DNA of 64,000 bases from Actinoplanes campanulatus (GTDB lineage: Bacteria > Actinomycetota > Actinomycetes > Mycobacteriales > Micromonosporaceae). Below the pieces are notes generated by a model. The model was not told the DNA's origin, made no database searches, and saw only the letters and a program-made list of their open reading frames with translations. Position 1 is the first letter of the stretch. Each line of letters begins with the position of its first letter. This document shows, piece after piece, positions 42,601-50,714 of this stretch. A program made the position numbers and the translations under genes. The stretch is from assembly GCF_014647795.1 (NCBI RefSeq), contig NZ_BMPW01000007.1, forward strand, positions 1 through 64,000, given 5' to 3'.

Positions 42601-44929
42601 AGCGCCCGAGCAGGCCGGCGTGCTGTCTCTCGGCGGCGATCAGGCCCTCCTGGGCGCGCCGCCAGGCGACGGCCAGCCCGAGTTCGGCGACCGCATCGTC
42701 GACGGTGACACCCGGCTGGATGAACCCGGCCACCGTCTCCCGGTCGCGCCGGTACGGGGCGAGCAGCTTGCGGGCGCCGCGGTGCTGGGTGGCGAACCGC
42801 TCGGCGAGGTCCTCGACCGGTTCGGTGAGCACCGCGCCGGTGAAGATCTCGTGCGCGGCGGCGCGGGCCGCGGCGACCGCGTCGATGTGCAGCCGCAGCG
42901 TGCTCGCGGCGTTGTGCACGGCGGACTGGGCGCCGGGGGCGAACCACGCCTTCTCCGGCTTGTCCGGGCGGCCGCCCAGCTCGGCGACGAGGTGCACCAG
43001 TTCGACGTCGGAGAAGGTGACCACGTCCGGCAGTCCGAGCCGGACGGTGGCCCGCTCCAGGTTCTTCTGCTGGTGCTCCAGCTCGTCGGCGTCCGCGGCG
43101 AACCGGCCGGCCAGCGCCTTGGCCTCCTCCGCGGTGAGCGGTTCGAGCCGGACCGCGGGCGGGTTCAGCCGGGGCGGCTCGGGCAGGGTGTGCAGGTCCA
43201 TCGGGGCGGCCAGGGTCTCCCAGCCGACACCGGCCCGGTTGCGGACCGCCTCGGCGGCCCGGCGGGACACGTCGATGCGCTGGGCGAGTTCCTCGGCGGC
43301 GGTCCGGACCGGGCGCAGGGTGTTCGCCGTGAGCCACTGGTCGGCGACGCCGGGCGGGCGCTGCGCGGCGTGTTCGGCGATCTCCCCGAGGGTGGCCGCG
43401 TCGTCCGGCGCCCGCAGGTGGAAGGCGGCGGCGATGGGCCCGTTCACGGCGACGGCGCCGGCCAGTTCCTCCAGGGCGAGCTGGGCCTCCAGCAGGGCCT
43501 CATCGAGCGGTTCGCGTTCGGCGACCTCGCGCCAGCGGTAGCCGCTGCGTTCGGTGGCGGGGCGCCAGGCCCCGGCCAGGCGGTGGGCGGCGTCACGGAT
43601 CCGGTCCAGGACCTCGTCGGTCAGGGCGGCGGCCGGCAGGGCCGGGGCCGGCGCCTCCGGCAGGCCGGCCAGCCGGGCGAATCGGCCGGCCACCTCGTAC
43701 AGGCTGCGGCCGAGTGGGTGGCGGATCTCGTTGACGGCTTCGGCGTACGCGTTGAGCCGCTCCCGCCGGTCCCGCAGCTCCTGACGTTCCTCGTCGCCCA
43801 TCGGGGTGCCGGGCAGCGGGTCCGCCTCCAGGGCGGCGGCCAGCGTGGCCGCGACGTGCCGGCGGGACACCCGGTCGCCGTGCAGGTCGAGGAGGTAGTT
43901 GCCGAGCCCGGTGTCGGCCAGCCGGTGCTGGACGCTGTTCAGGGCGGACGCCTTCTCGGAGACGACCAGCACCCGTTTCCCGGCGTGGGCGAGCGCGCCG
44001 ACCATGTTGGCGATGGTCTGCGACTTGCCGGTGCCGGGCGGGCCGTCGACGACGAAGCTGTGGCCCTCGCAGGCGGCGGCCACGCAGGCGCGCTGCCCGG
44101 CGTCGGCGTCCAGCACGAGTGGCACGTCGTCGGGCGGGACGAGCACGTCGATCTCGTCCGCGGTGATCGGGGCGAAGGCGAACGCGCCCTCGGTGCCGGC
44201 GGCGGTGGCCAGCGCCCGGACCACCGGGTGGGCGAGGATCCGGTCCTCGTTCTCGGTCAGGTCGCGGCGGATCGCCTCGACGGCCGGGTCGAAGCGGGCC
44301 AGCACGGCCAGGTCGGCGGTGCGCCAGCCGGGCCGGCCGGCGCCGGCGGCGGCGACCTCGGCGGTGAGCGCCGCGATGTCCACTCCGGCCAGGTCGCCGC
44401 TCTCGGGCAGGGTGACGCCGAGGCGGGCGAGCCGGGCGGCGAGGGCCGGGTTGACCAGCGGGTCGCCGCTGCCGGCGCGCAGCCGGGGCACCTCGCCCGG
44501 GCCGAGGACGACCAGGTCGACCGGGATCAGCAGCAGCGGGCTGGCGTAGCCGGCGCCGTCGTCGTCCTGCCAGTGCAGCAGCCCGGCCGCCAGGTAGAGC
44601 ACGTCCACCCCGCGGTCGGCCCGTTCGAGCCGGGTCTGCCGGCGCAGGCGGCGCAGCAGCGGCCGGAGCACCCCGTCCGGCAGGTCGGTACGCAGGCCGC
44701 CCTTCTCCGCCCCGGCCCCGGACAGGGTGCAGTCCCGGCCGTGGCGCAGCGCCTCGACGACTCCGGCCGGGTTCGGGGAGACGATCTCCACCAGGTCGGC
44801 GCCGCCGCGTGGCAGGTTGACGAGGCGGTCGGCGCCGCCCGGATCGACGAGCCCGTCCCGCCAGGCCGCGAGCGCCGCCCGGGCGTCCTCGCCCGGATCG
44901 GGGTGTCGTTCAGGATCGTCCGGCCGCAT
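39635..44929 (-). CDS. very large DUF4011/AAA_11-AAA_12 helicase with REase-like and DUF3320 domains
   Basis: A 1764-residue protein. The DUF4011-like N-terminus (SRLVNLP-type: DRLVNLPRGGADLVEIVSP, residues 35-53) is followed by Walker A GPPGTGKSQTIANM (296-309), a long helical insertion (about 380-1150), Walker B VVIDEASRM and GDDAQLPPAGDQ (about 1185-1220), helicase motifs WHYRSRHESLI and AQGDERDVIILS, and a late RARHRVEV motif. A restriction-endonuclease-like MTES_1575-type domain comes next (ESIRETLENWGYPV ... DRDRLHEQVLHSLGWHLHRIWS), then DUF3320. This layout is that of Upf1-like helicases often found in defence islands. Where relatives have IECDG, this has VRCDG, so the nuclease may be impaired. 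Single gene, start ATG 44929. Confidence 0.85.
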   Translation of the reverse strand: MRPDDPERHPDPGEDARAALAAWRDGLVDPGGADRLVNLPRGGADLVEIVSPNPAGVVEALRHGRDCTLSGAGAEKGGLRTDLPDGVLRPLLRRLRRQTRLERADRGVDVLYLAAGLLHWQDDDGAGYASPLLLIPVDLVVLGPGEVPRLRAGSGDPLVNPALAARLARLGVTLPESGDLAGVDIAALTAEVAAAGAGRPGWRTADLAVLARFDPAVEAIRRDLTENEDRILAHPVVRALATAAGTEGAFAFAPITADEIDVLVPPDDVPLVLDADAGQRACVAAACEGHSFVVDGPPGTGKSQTIANMVGALAHAGKRVLVVSEKASALNSVQHRLADTGLGNYLLDLHGDRVSRRHVAATLAAALEADPLPGTPMGDEERQELRDRRERLNAYAEAVNEIRHPLGRSLYEVAGRFARLAGLPEAPAPALPAAALTDEVLDRIRDAAHRLAGAWRPATERSGYRWREVAEREPLDEALLEAQLALEELAGAVAVNGPIAAAFHLRAPDDAATLGEIAEHAAQRPPGVADQWLTANTLRPVRTAAEELAQRIDVSRRAAEAVRNRAGVGWETLAAPMDLHTLPEPPRLNPPAVRLEPLTAEEAKALAGRFAADADELEHQQKNLERATVRLGLPDVVTFSDVELVHLVAELGGRPDKPEKAWFAPGAQSAVHNAASTLRLHIDAVAAARAAAHEIFTGAVLTEPVEDLAERFATQHRGARKLLAPYRRDRETVAGFIQPGVTVDDAVAELGLAVAWRRAQEGLIAAERQHAGLLGRFWERADTDFPAIGRALQTASEVLRVTPPEALPAVIDYVCAVHPADDLVRAVTEARDVFRYWRGTLRPEPDPAGRPELGHGPVQEAVAWLRAQVAPLRDTAAILRQLGDAVGRDLNGAEAAGIIEVRQGVIEAEDAFAAASRSFENTLGPVFHGRHTDLRALEDAIEWTAHARTLRTGTDSALTGEQAEALTAGRPAPDLTPALTAWQEARQRILDAFGPARQVRLGTTLDRYETAHDLLRDLLDDDTGQQEWFQYLEARAVLAEYGMDTVVDFCADHAVDVQRLGDVLERSAYRAWTDHVLAEDERLLPVAGVNRDELAAGFRRLDSELLTDAAEAVIEVLGRRRPEVTGGDGAALIRAEGLKNDGHLPVRDLLAGAWDTVAALKPCLVMPPAEVSRLLPAEASFDVVVIDEASRMTPAAAAACAYRGASLVIVGDDAQLPPAGDQPSVLVVANDCGAFTRLALTWHYRSRHESLIAFANQAFYQGRLNTFPSPHPSGEDLGVQLHPAADTGEARLVAERVLHHLTTRPSLSLGVVTLTAGHADEIADAVEAELAGRPDLEGFLGDFVVEGAETAQGDERDVIILSTGASLDAAGGPTGARRLAVAVTRARHRVEVVSAIGAGDREEPADEGERQLAAYLDYAERGGPAPTEQEPSPIEESIRETLENWGYPVHTRSGAGRYRVEIGVRHPDDTRESYALGVRCDGPGYQLPPVARDRDRLHEQVLHSLGWHLHRIWSVAWYHDRENEEARLRTAVESALAIPDVFAETEDETLTARPAQRPEWALPYERAVIEPLPATTRLADAVARQLLIEAVERVAEVEGPVHLATLTRRIRDGWGMSRVTQQVKAAIETAVRDSRAGFDGTFVTAPDAPIPAVRVPGDGVTRKPEQVADSEIQLALEYLVLDAGLVEGEDLLAAAGRLFGWSGNRAGAARLAAMLDDLVEADRLIAHRNGLIAAPANDLLDLPDPAMLPRREEAGRPVWTEVNL

Positions 44930-45038
44930 GTGCCCATTGCAGCAAGGCAGCCGCAGCCATGCTGGCGATTCGCCCGGTTAGCCGGAACTCGGCCCGGAAA
45001 ACTCGGACAAGTACACCGACTGCGGCCGCTGTCCGGGG

Positions 45039-46613
45039 TCAGCCCTGACGCCGCGCCACCAGAACCGCGTCCCGGACGGTGATCACCCGGCCGTCCGGGT
45101 CGGTCGCCGTCCGGGGGCGGGCCTCGGCGGTGACCACCTTCCACGCCTCCGGGTCGAGTTCCGCGGCGATCTCCTCGGCGGTGAACAGCATGTCCGGGAA
45201 GTGGTGCCGGGCGAAGGTGGCCAGATCGGACGGGTGGTGGCCGACCACCAGCAGGGTGCCGCCCGGGGCCACGGCGGCGGCCAGCCGGGCGTACAGCTCG
45301 CGGCGCTCCTCCGGCGGCAGGTGCATGAACTGGGCGGACACCAGGTCGTACGCCTCCCCCGGCGGGTCGGCGCGCAGGTCCGCGTGCCGGAACGTGACCC
45401 GCTCGGCCACCCCGGCCCCGGCCGCGTGCCCGGCGGCCCGCTCCAGGGCGACGGTCGAGATGTCCACGCCGGTCACCTCCCAGCCGCGTTCGGCGAGCCA
45501 CACCGTGTCGGCGCCCTCGCCGCAGCCCACGTCCAGGGCACGCCCCGGGGTCAGCCCGGGCGCCTCGGCGACCAGTTGCGGGTTGGGCCGCCCGCTCCAG
45601 ATCGCGTCCCTGCCGCGGTAGCGCTGCTCCCAGGCCTCCTCGGTGAACATGGTGGAGATCCGCTCCCGGTAGGCGTCCACCGCCCGCCGGGTGTCCTCGG
45701 CGATCAGGTCCATGTTGATCGCGGCGGCGGCGGTCTGCCCGCCCGCGGCGGCCACCACGACGGTAGCGCCCAGGTTCGTCACGTTTCCGGCCACCCACAC
45801 GCCGGGCACCCGGGTCGCCCCGGTCTCGTCGGCCGGGATCCGGCTGCCCAGCACATGCCCGTGCATCTCGAACGGCTCGGCGGGAAGGTCGAGCGACTCC
45901 AGCACCCCGGAGCGGGCGGTGAACCGGGGCCCGGCCACCAGCGCGTCCACCGCGATCGTCTCGCCGGACGCCAGCCGCACCCCGGTCATCCGGTCGCCGG
46001 ACACCTCCACGCCCACCACCTCGCCGGCCACCACCGGGATGCCCCGGGCGGCCAGTTCCTCGGCCTGCTCGGCGCCGGGCGCGGGCCGGCCGTTGAGCAG
46101 GATCAGCACGTGCGGGCTGAGCTGCCGCCACATCTGCGCCTGGAGCAGGCTCAGCGGCCCGGTCGCCAGCACGCCGATCCGCCTGTCCCGCAGCTCCCAC
46201 CCATGGCAGTAGGGGCAGTGCGCCACGTCCCGGCCCCACCGTCCGGCCAGCCCCGGGATGTCCGGCAGCTCGTCGACCAGGCCGGTGGTGACCAGCAGGC
46301 GCCGCCCGCGGACCAGCCGGCCGTCGTCGATCGCCACCCGGAACCCGTCGCCGTCACGGACCGCCGACTCGGCGCGGCCGGTCAGCAGCTCGGCGCCGTA
46401 GCCGAGGACCTCGGCCCGGCCGGCGGCGAGCAGCTCGGCCGGGGGTGTGCCGTCCCGGCCCAGGTAGTTGTGCATGTGCGCGGCCGGGGCGTTGCGCGGC
46501 TCCCCGCTGTCGACGACGAGCACCGACCGCCGGGACCGGGCCAGGGCCAGGGCTCCGCTCAGTCCGGCCGCGCCGCCGCCGATCACCACGACGTCGTACG
46601 TCTGCTCCTCCAC
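45039..46613 (-). CDS. FAD-dependent (thioredoxin-reductase-like) oxidoreductase fused to a SAM methyltransferase
   Basis: The 524-residue protein has two parts. Residues 1 to about 310 follow thioredoxin reductase: FAD motif VVVIGGGAAGLSGA, redox pair Cys133-Pro-Tyr-Cys136 in HCPYCHGWEL, and VPGVWVAGNVTNLGATVVVAAAGGQ. Residues from about 330 are a class I methyltransferase: LDVGCGEGADTVWLAERGWEVTGVDIS, then VAPGGTLLVVGHHP, in the TehB-like group. The NADPH motif of true TrxB is poorly conserved (IGVLATGPLSLLQ). Fusions of this type occur in actinobacteria; the substrate is unknown. It is divergent from the XRE-cupin regulator, which probably controls it (73 bp apart). Confidence 0.88.
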   Translation of the reverse strand: MEEQTYDVVVIGGGAAGLSGALALARSRRSVLVVDSGEPRNAPAAHMHNYLGRDGTPPAELLAAGRAEVLGYGAELLTGRAESAVRDGDGFRVAIDDGRLVRGRRLLVTTGLVDELPDIPGLAGRWGRDVAHCPYCHGWELRDRRIGVLATGPLSLLQAQMWRQLSPHVLILLNGRPAPGAEQAEELAARGIPVVAGEVVGVEVSGDRMTGVRLASGETIAVDALVAGPRFTARSGVLESLDLPAEPFEMHGHVLGSRIPADETGATRVPGVWVAGNVTNLGATVVVAAAGGQTAAAAINMDLIAEDTRRAVDAYRERISTMFTEEAWEQRYRGRDAIWSGRPNPQLVAEAPGLTPGRALDVGCGEGADTVWLAERGWEVTGVDISTVALERAAGHAAGAGVAERVTFRHADLRADPPGEAYDLVSAQFMHLPPEERRELYARLAAAVAPGGTLLVVGHHPSDLATFARHHFPDMLFTAEEIAAELDPEAWKVVTAEARPRTATDPDGRVITVRDAVLVARRQG

Positions 46614-46686
46614 GGCGTACTCCTCTCTCGCCTCTCCCGCTCACCGTGCCCAACACTGCGGCAGGACGGCAACTACTGTTGCTGTT

Positions 46687-47292
46687 ATGGCAAAAGACCT
46701 GGAGTCCGCGCTCGCCGCCGTCGGGCCCCGGCTGCGCGAGCTGCGCCAGCGGCGGGAGATCACGCTCACCCGGCTGGCCGAGACCACCGGGATCTCGGTG
46801 AGCACGCTGTCCCGCCTCGAGTCGGGCAGCCGCCGCCCCACGCTGGAGTTGCTGCTGCCGCTGGCCGGGGCGTACCAGGTCACCCTCGACGAACTGGTGG
46901 ACGCGCCGGAGACCGGCGACCCCCGGGTCCGGGCGCGGCCGATCCGGCGGGGCGGGCACACGTACGTCCCGCTCAGCCGGCGGCCGGGCGGGTTGCAGGC
47001 CTTCAAGCAGATCCTGCCGCCCGAACCGGGGGCGTGCGGGGCGGAACAGCAGACCCACGAGGGTTACGAGTGGCTCTACGTGCTGTCCGGGCGGGTCCGG
47101 CTGCTGCTCGGCGACCACGACCTGGTGCTCACCCCGGGCGAGGCGGCCGAGTTCGACACCCGGCTGCCGCACGCGATCCTCAACCCCGGCCCGGAGCCGG
47201 CCGAGGTGCTCAACATCTTCGGGCCGCAGGGTGAGCGGGTGCACGTGCGCGCCCGCTCGACCCGCGGGTCAGGAGACGACGTTGCGCAGTGA
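46687..47292 (+). CDS. XRE-family regulator with C-terminal cupin domain
   Basis: The 201-residue protein joins a helix-turn-helix (LRELRQRREITLTRLAETTGISVSTLSRLESGSRRPTLELLL, residues about 16-57) to a cupin domain (HEGYEWLYVLSGRVRLLLGDHDLVLTPGEAAEFDTRLPHAI, about 120-160), the layout of MerR/PuuR-like small-molecule regulators. It is divergent from the oxidoreductase-methyltransferase fusion, so likely its autoregulated repressor. ATG 46687; the longer frame is rejected because it overlaps the divergent gene. The end overlaps the convergent dehydrogenase by 24 bp. Confidence 0.85.
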   Translation: MAKDLESALAAVGPRLRELRQRREITLTRLAETTGISVSTLSRLESGSRRPTLELLLPLAGAYQVTLDELVDAPETGDPRVRARPIRRGGHTYVPLSRRPGGLQAFKQILPPEPGACGAEQQTHEGYEWLYVLSGRVRLLLGDHDLVLTPGEAAEFDTRLPHAILNPGPEPAEVLNIFGPQGERVHVRARSTRGSGDDVAQ

Positions 47293-48207
47293 GCCGCCGG
47301 AGAGGTAGGCCGCCAGGTTCTCGCCGAGCAGTGCGGACGCGCCCTCCGGACGGCCGCCGGCGGCGTGCGGCGTGATGATCACGTCGGGTTCGTCCCACAG
47401 GCCGGAGGTCACCGGCAGCGGCTCCTCGGCGAAGACGTCCAGGGCCGCACCGCCGAGCCGCCCGGCCCGGATCGCGGCCAGCAGCGCGTCCTCGTCCAGG
47501 GTGGCGCCGCGGCCCACGTTCACCACCCAGGCGTGCGCGGGCAGCCGGTCCAGGATCGCGGCGCCCAGGACGCCGGCCGTCTCCGGCGTGGCCGGCAGGA
47601 TGTTGATCAGCAGGTCGGTCTCCGGCAGCAGGCCGGGAAGGTCGGCGCCGGTCACCACCGGGAAGCCGTGCCGCTCGCCGGCGCCGCGGGCCACCCCGGT
47701 CACCCGCGCGCCCAGCGCGGCGAGCAGCGGGGCCAGCCTCGCCGCGATCCCGCCGAAACCCCAGATCACCACGTTCGCGTCGCGCAGCGTACGGAACGCG
47801 CCCGGCTCGTCCACCGGTTGCAGGCCGCCCCACTCGCCCGCCCAGCGGCGGCCGATCTGCGCCCGGACCAGCCGGTTGAGCCTGCGGGCGGCGGCCAGCA
47901 CCAGGCCCAGCGTGTGCTCGGCGACGGTCCGGTCGTGCAGCCCCAGCCCGGCGGTGACCACCACGCCGGCGGCGAACCCGGCGGCCAGCACCGCGTCCGG
48001 CCCGGCGGCGAGCGTCTGCACCCAGCGGACCCCCTTGAGCCGCTGGGCGGCGTCGGACAGGTTCTCCGGCGTGTTGCCCCACACCACCAGGACCTCGGCG
48101 TCGGTGTGCTCGTCGGGGACCGGGCGGCGGACGTCGTAGACGGCGGTGGTCACGCCGGCGGGCAGGTCTGGGTCGAGGGGGACGGTGTCGGGCAGCAGAA
48201 CCTTCAT
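47269..48207 (-). CDS. D-2-hydroxyacid dehydrogenase (NAD-dependent)
   Basis: The 312-residue protein has the D-2-hydroxyacid dehydrogenase layout: an incomplete outer domain (LPDTVPLDPDLPAG), the NAD-binding Rossmann motif VVIWGFGGIAARLAPLL (GFGGIAA, with the last Gly replaced by Ala), catalytic Arg in NVGRGATL, Glu in AALDVFAEEPLP and the His in ITPHAAGG. Substrate (glyoxylate, phosphoglycerate-like or other oxo-acid) is undefined. The GT gene ends 18 bp upstream in the same orientation, so they may be cotranscribed. Overlaps the XRE-cupin 3' end. Confidence 0.85.
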   Translation of the reverse strand: MKVLLPDTVPLDPDLPAGVTTAVYDVRRPVPDEHTDAEVLVVWGNTPENLSDAAQRLKGVRWVQTLAAGPDAVLAAGFAAGVVVTAGLGLHDRTVAEHTLGLVLAAARRLNRLVRAQIGRRWAGEWGGLQPVDEPGAFRTLRDANVVIWGFGGIAARLAPLLAALGARVTGVARGAGERHGFPVVTGADLPGLLPETDLLINILPATPETAGVLGAAILDRLPAHAWVVNVGRGATLDEDALLAAIRAGRLGGAALDVFAEEPLPVTSGLWDEPDVIITPHAAGGRPEGASALLGENLAAYLSGGSLRNVVS

Positions 48208-48225
48208 GGCGGTCAGCCTGCCAGC

Positions 48226-49785
48226 TCAGCCCCGTAGTTCGTAGAGCGCGACGGTGGCCCGCTTGGGCTGCCAGAGATCGACCTGGCGGTAACCGCCGGT
48301 CAGCATCCCGCGCAGCTCCGGCCGGGTCGTGAGCGGGTCGGTGACCCGGCTCCCGTGAACCAGCCAGACCCGGCGGGCGCCGGCCACCCGGGCGGCCGCG
48401 TCCGGGTACTCCTCGGCGATCAGCGTACCGGTCTCCGCCGACGGGACCCGCACCAGCGGGTCGGCCGGGACGACCGGCTCTCCGGCCAGGTAGTGGTCCG
48501 TGCCGGCCCGGATCGCCCGGTTCCCGGCCGGGTAGACCACCACGTCCCCGGGCCGGGCCTCCCGGCCGATGATCCTGGCGATGGCCTGATAGTCCGGCCC
48601 GTTCTTCGCGGTCTGGGCCCGGACCGCTCGCTGTCCCGGCACCGCCACCGCGGCGAGCACCAGCAGCACCGTCACCACCCGCGGCACGGTGAACCGGGCC
48701 CAGCCGTCCCGGCCACCGGTCAGCGCGACCGCCGCCAGGATCGCCACCGGGGCCAGCACCACCAGCAGGTAGCGGGCCACCCACATGGGCGAGACCAGGT
48801 ACGACACGGCGGCCAGGACGGTCAGCGGGCCGAGGGCGAGCAGCGCGACCGGGACCAGGCGGCGCAGCGGCCGCCAGGAGGCCAGCGCCACCATGCCGAT
48901 CAGGAACCAGGCCACCTCCCGCGAGCCGGCGATCCCGGCCGGCATGCCGGCGATGCCGCGCACGGTGATCGGTTCGACCCAGTGCAGTTGGACGTCCTGC
49001 TGGCGCAGGCCCAGCCAGGCGATCGGGGTGAGCGGCAGCAGGGCGGCCAGCACCGTGCCGCCCCAGATCGGGGCGCGTCGGCGGCGCCTCCCGCCGGGTT
49101 GCAGGGCGACCAGGGCGGCGTGCGCCACCAGGGTGGTCAGGGCGACCAGGTGGAAGAGACCCAGCATCAGCACGCTCAGGCCGTAGGCGATCCACCGGTA
49201 CGCGCCGCCGCGCCGGATCGCCTCCACCAGCAGGAGCAGCGCCAGGACCGAGAAGAAGCAGGCGAAGGCGTACGGGCGGGCCTCGGCCGCGTACCGGGAG
49301 GTGTTCGGCACGACGCACAGGATCAGTCCGGCGACCAGCCCGGCCAGTGGGGTGAACAGGCGTCTACCCAGCTCGGCGGTGACCGCCACGCCGGCCGCCA
49401 TGGCCACGATCGAGGGCAGCCGCAGGGCCACCTCGGACGTGCCGGCCAGCCCGGTCCACCAGTGCAGCAGCAGGTAGTAGAACCCGAAGACGGCGTCGAT
49501 GTTCGGCATCGTGGCGAGGATCTGCGGCACCGACCGGGAGGCCATCTCCGCGGAGGTGACCTCGTCCCAGCTGAGCGTGGGCCGGCCGGCCTGGATCAGG
49601 GCGATGCCGAGCATCAGCACGCCGGGCACCGCGGCCGGCAGGATCCGCAGCAGCCACGCGGCCACCCGTGGCCGGCGCCGCCCGGGCCCCGGGACGTCGC
49701 CGCCGGCGGCCGGGCGCGGCGGTGCCACGCGCGGATCGGAAACGTCCGCCCTGGTCGTCGTCCGCGTCTCGGTCAAACCTGTCAC
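48226..49785 (-). CDS. GT39/ArnT-like membrane glycosyltransferase
   Basis: About 519 residues with ten or more hydrophobic segments. The first periplasmic loop has the acidic SWDEVTSAEM motif (catalytic Asp/Glu of GT-C glycosyltransferases), followed by NTSRYAAEARPYA, where the second conserved Arg of this fold sits, and a soluble C-terminal domain with DYQAIARIIGREARPGDVV. Such enzymes transfer sugars from polyprenyl-phosphate donors onto lipids or proteins outside the membrane. The frame is open to 49875, but the GTG 49785 fits better because the upstream part has no clear signal or ribosome site; start uncertain. Confidence 0.75.
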   Translation of the reverse strand: MTGLTETRTTTRADVSDPRVAPPRPAAGGDVPGPGRRRPRVAAWLLRILPAAVPGVLMLGIALIQAGRPTLSWDEVTSAEMASRSVPQILATMPNIDAVFGFYYLLLHWWTGLAGTSEVALRLPSIVAMAAGVAVTAELGRRLFTPLAGLVAGLILCVVPNTSRYAAEARPYAFACFFSVLALLLLVEAIRRGGAYRWIAYGLSVLMLGLFHLVALTTLVAHAALVALQPGGRRRRRAPIWGGTVLAALLPLTPIAWLGLRQQDVQLHWVEPITVRGIAGMPAGIAGSREVAWFLIGMVALASWRPLRRLVPVALLALGPLTVLAAVSYLVSPMWVARYLLVVLAPVAILAAVALTGGRDGWARFTVPRVVTVLLVLAAVAVPGQRAVRAQTAKNGPDYQAIARIIGREARPGDVVVYPAGNRAIRAGTDHYLAGEPVVPADPLVRVPSAETGTLIAEEYPDAAARVAGARRVWLVHGSRVTDPLTTRPELRGMLTGGYRQVDLWQPKRATVALYELRG

Positions 49786-49949
49786 CCCCGCAGGTGTTAC
49801 GGCCCCTGGACGCTCAGGTACACGCCGGCCAGGGCCGTACGGATCACTTCGTCGCCCTTTTGAGCCGTGGGCCACGCGCTTTCGGTGACCGTGGCGGGCT
49901 CGGCGACCCCCCGATGATCATCACCCGATGATGGCCCGAATGCGGGACG

Positions 49950-50645
49950 TCACCGGGCGATTCGCCCCGATTCAGCGACGGTGCCGATGGCGGCCCGGCG
50001 GCCGGGGTCCGCGGCGTACTCCCGGAGGATCGTGGCCAGCCGGCCGGGGTGCGGGGTCGGCACCAGGATCGTACGGCCGCTCGCCCGGCGCAAGCGGACG
50101 GCCGGGATCCACCGGCGGCCGCCGGCGGTGATCGCGCCCGGCACGGTGAGCTCGTCCCAGCGGATCATCTGGTCGCGCCACGGTCCGCGCCGCCACACCC
50201 CGGCGGCCTCCACCCGGATGCCGCGGGAGAGCAGGGCCATGATCCAGGCGGTGACGATCAACAGCGCCGCGAACAGGGCGATAAACACGTCGCGGGGCCA
50301 CTCCAGCTCTCCCCGGACCAGGTCGCCGACCGTCTCGGAGATGCCGAGCGGCACCCACATGAGGGTATGGGCGGCGGCCAGGCAGGTGGCATAGGGCGAC
50401 ACCGGTGTCTCGAACGCCATCTCCCCGGTCGGCGCCAGCGGGACGCCGGACCGGTCACGCAGGAGGATGCCCATCACGCACAGGACCAGTGCCAGTAGGA
50501 ACGAGCCGAGCAGCAGCAGGGACCAGATCATCGGCTGGTCGACCGTCTGCACCGCGACGCCGGTGATCACCGCGACCAGCAGGGCGGCGAGAAGAGCCGG
50601 GAGTGGGCGCCGGGCGGCGGCGTGGTACGCGTTCACGAAGATCAC
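49950..50645 (-). CDS. hypothetical membrane protein with PH-like C-terminus
   Basis: A 231-residue protein with four hydrophobic helices (residues about 16-33, 40-62, 85-105 and 115-138). The soluble tail (IRVEAAGVWRRGPWRDQMIRWDELTVPG) resembles the bacterial PH-like domain (W-x-E-L) of actinobacterial membrane proteins. No specific function can be given. ATG 50645 is preceded by no strong ribosome site. It is downstream of phoX on the same strand but the hairpin at 50664-50696 lies between, so it is probably transcribed separately. Confidence 0.65.
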   Translation of the reverse strand: MIFVNAYHAAARRPLPALLAALLVAVITGVAVQTVDQPMIWSLLLLGSFLLALVLCVMGILLRDRSGVPLAPTGEMAFETPVSPYATCLAAAHTLMWVPLGISETVGDLVRGELEWPRDVFIALFAALLIVTAWIMALLSRGIRVEAAGVWRRGPWRDQMIRWDELTVPGAITAGGRRWIPAVRLRRASGRTILVPTPHPGRLATILREYAADPGRRAAIGTVAESGRIAR

Positions 50646-50663
50646 CGTAGAAAGTGGACGCCA

Positions 50664-50696
50664 GGACGGCCGCGGCGTGGTACGCCGCGGCCGTCC
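50664..50696 (-). terminator. strong hairpin terminator of phoX
   Basis: Perfect 15-bp stem GGACGGCCGCGGCGT (50664-50678) with ACGCCGCGGCCGTCC (50682-50696), loop GGT, starting 19 nt after the phoX stop (50715). No T tract, as usual for this GC range. Confidence 0.8.
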
Positions 50697-50714
50697 GGGT
50701 GGGACCTCGGTGGA

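Noticed and set aside
39749-45082. 1777-residue ORF on the plus strand opposite the giant helicase
   Set aside because: It is the mirror frame of a GC-rich gene: Gly/Val/Arg-rich, no domain, no ribosome site. The minus-strand gene has clear helicase motifs.
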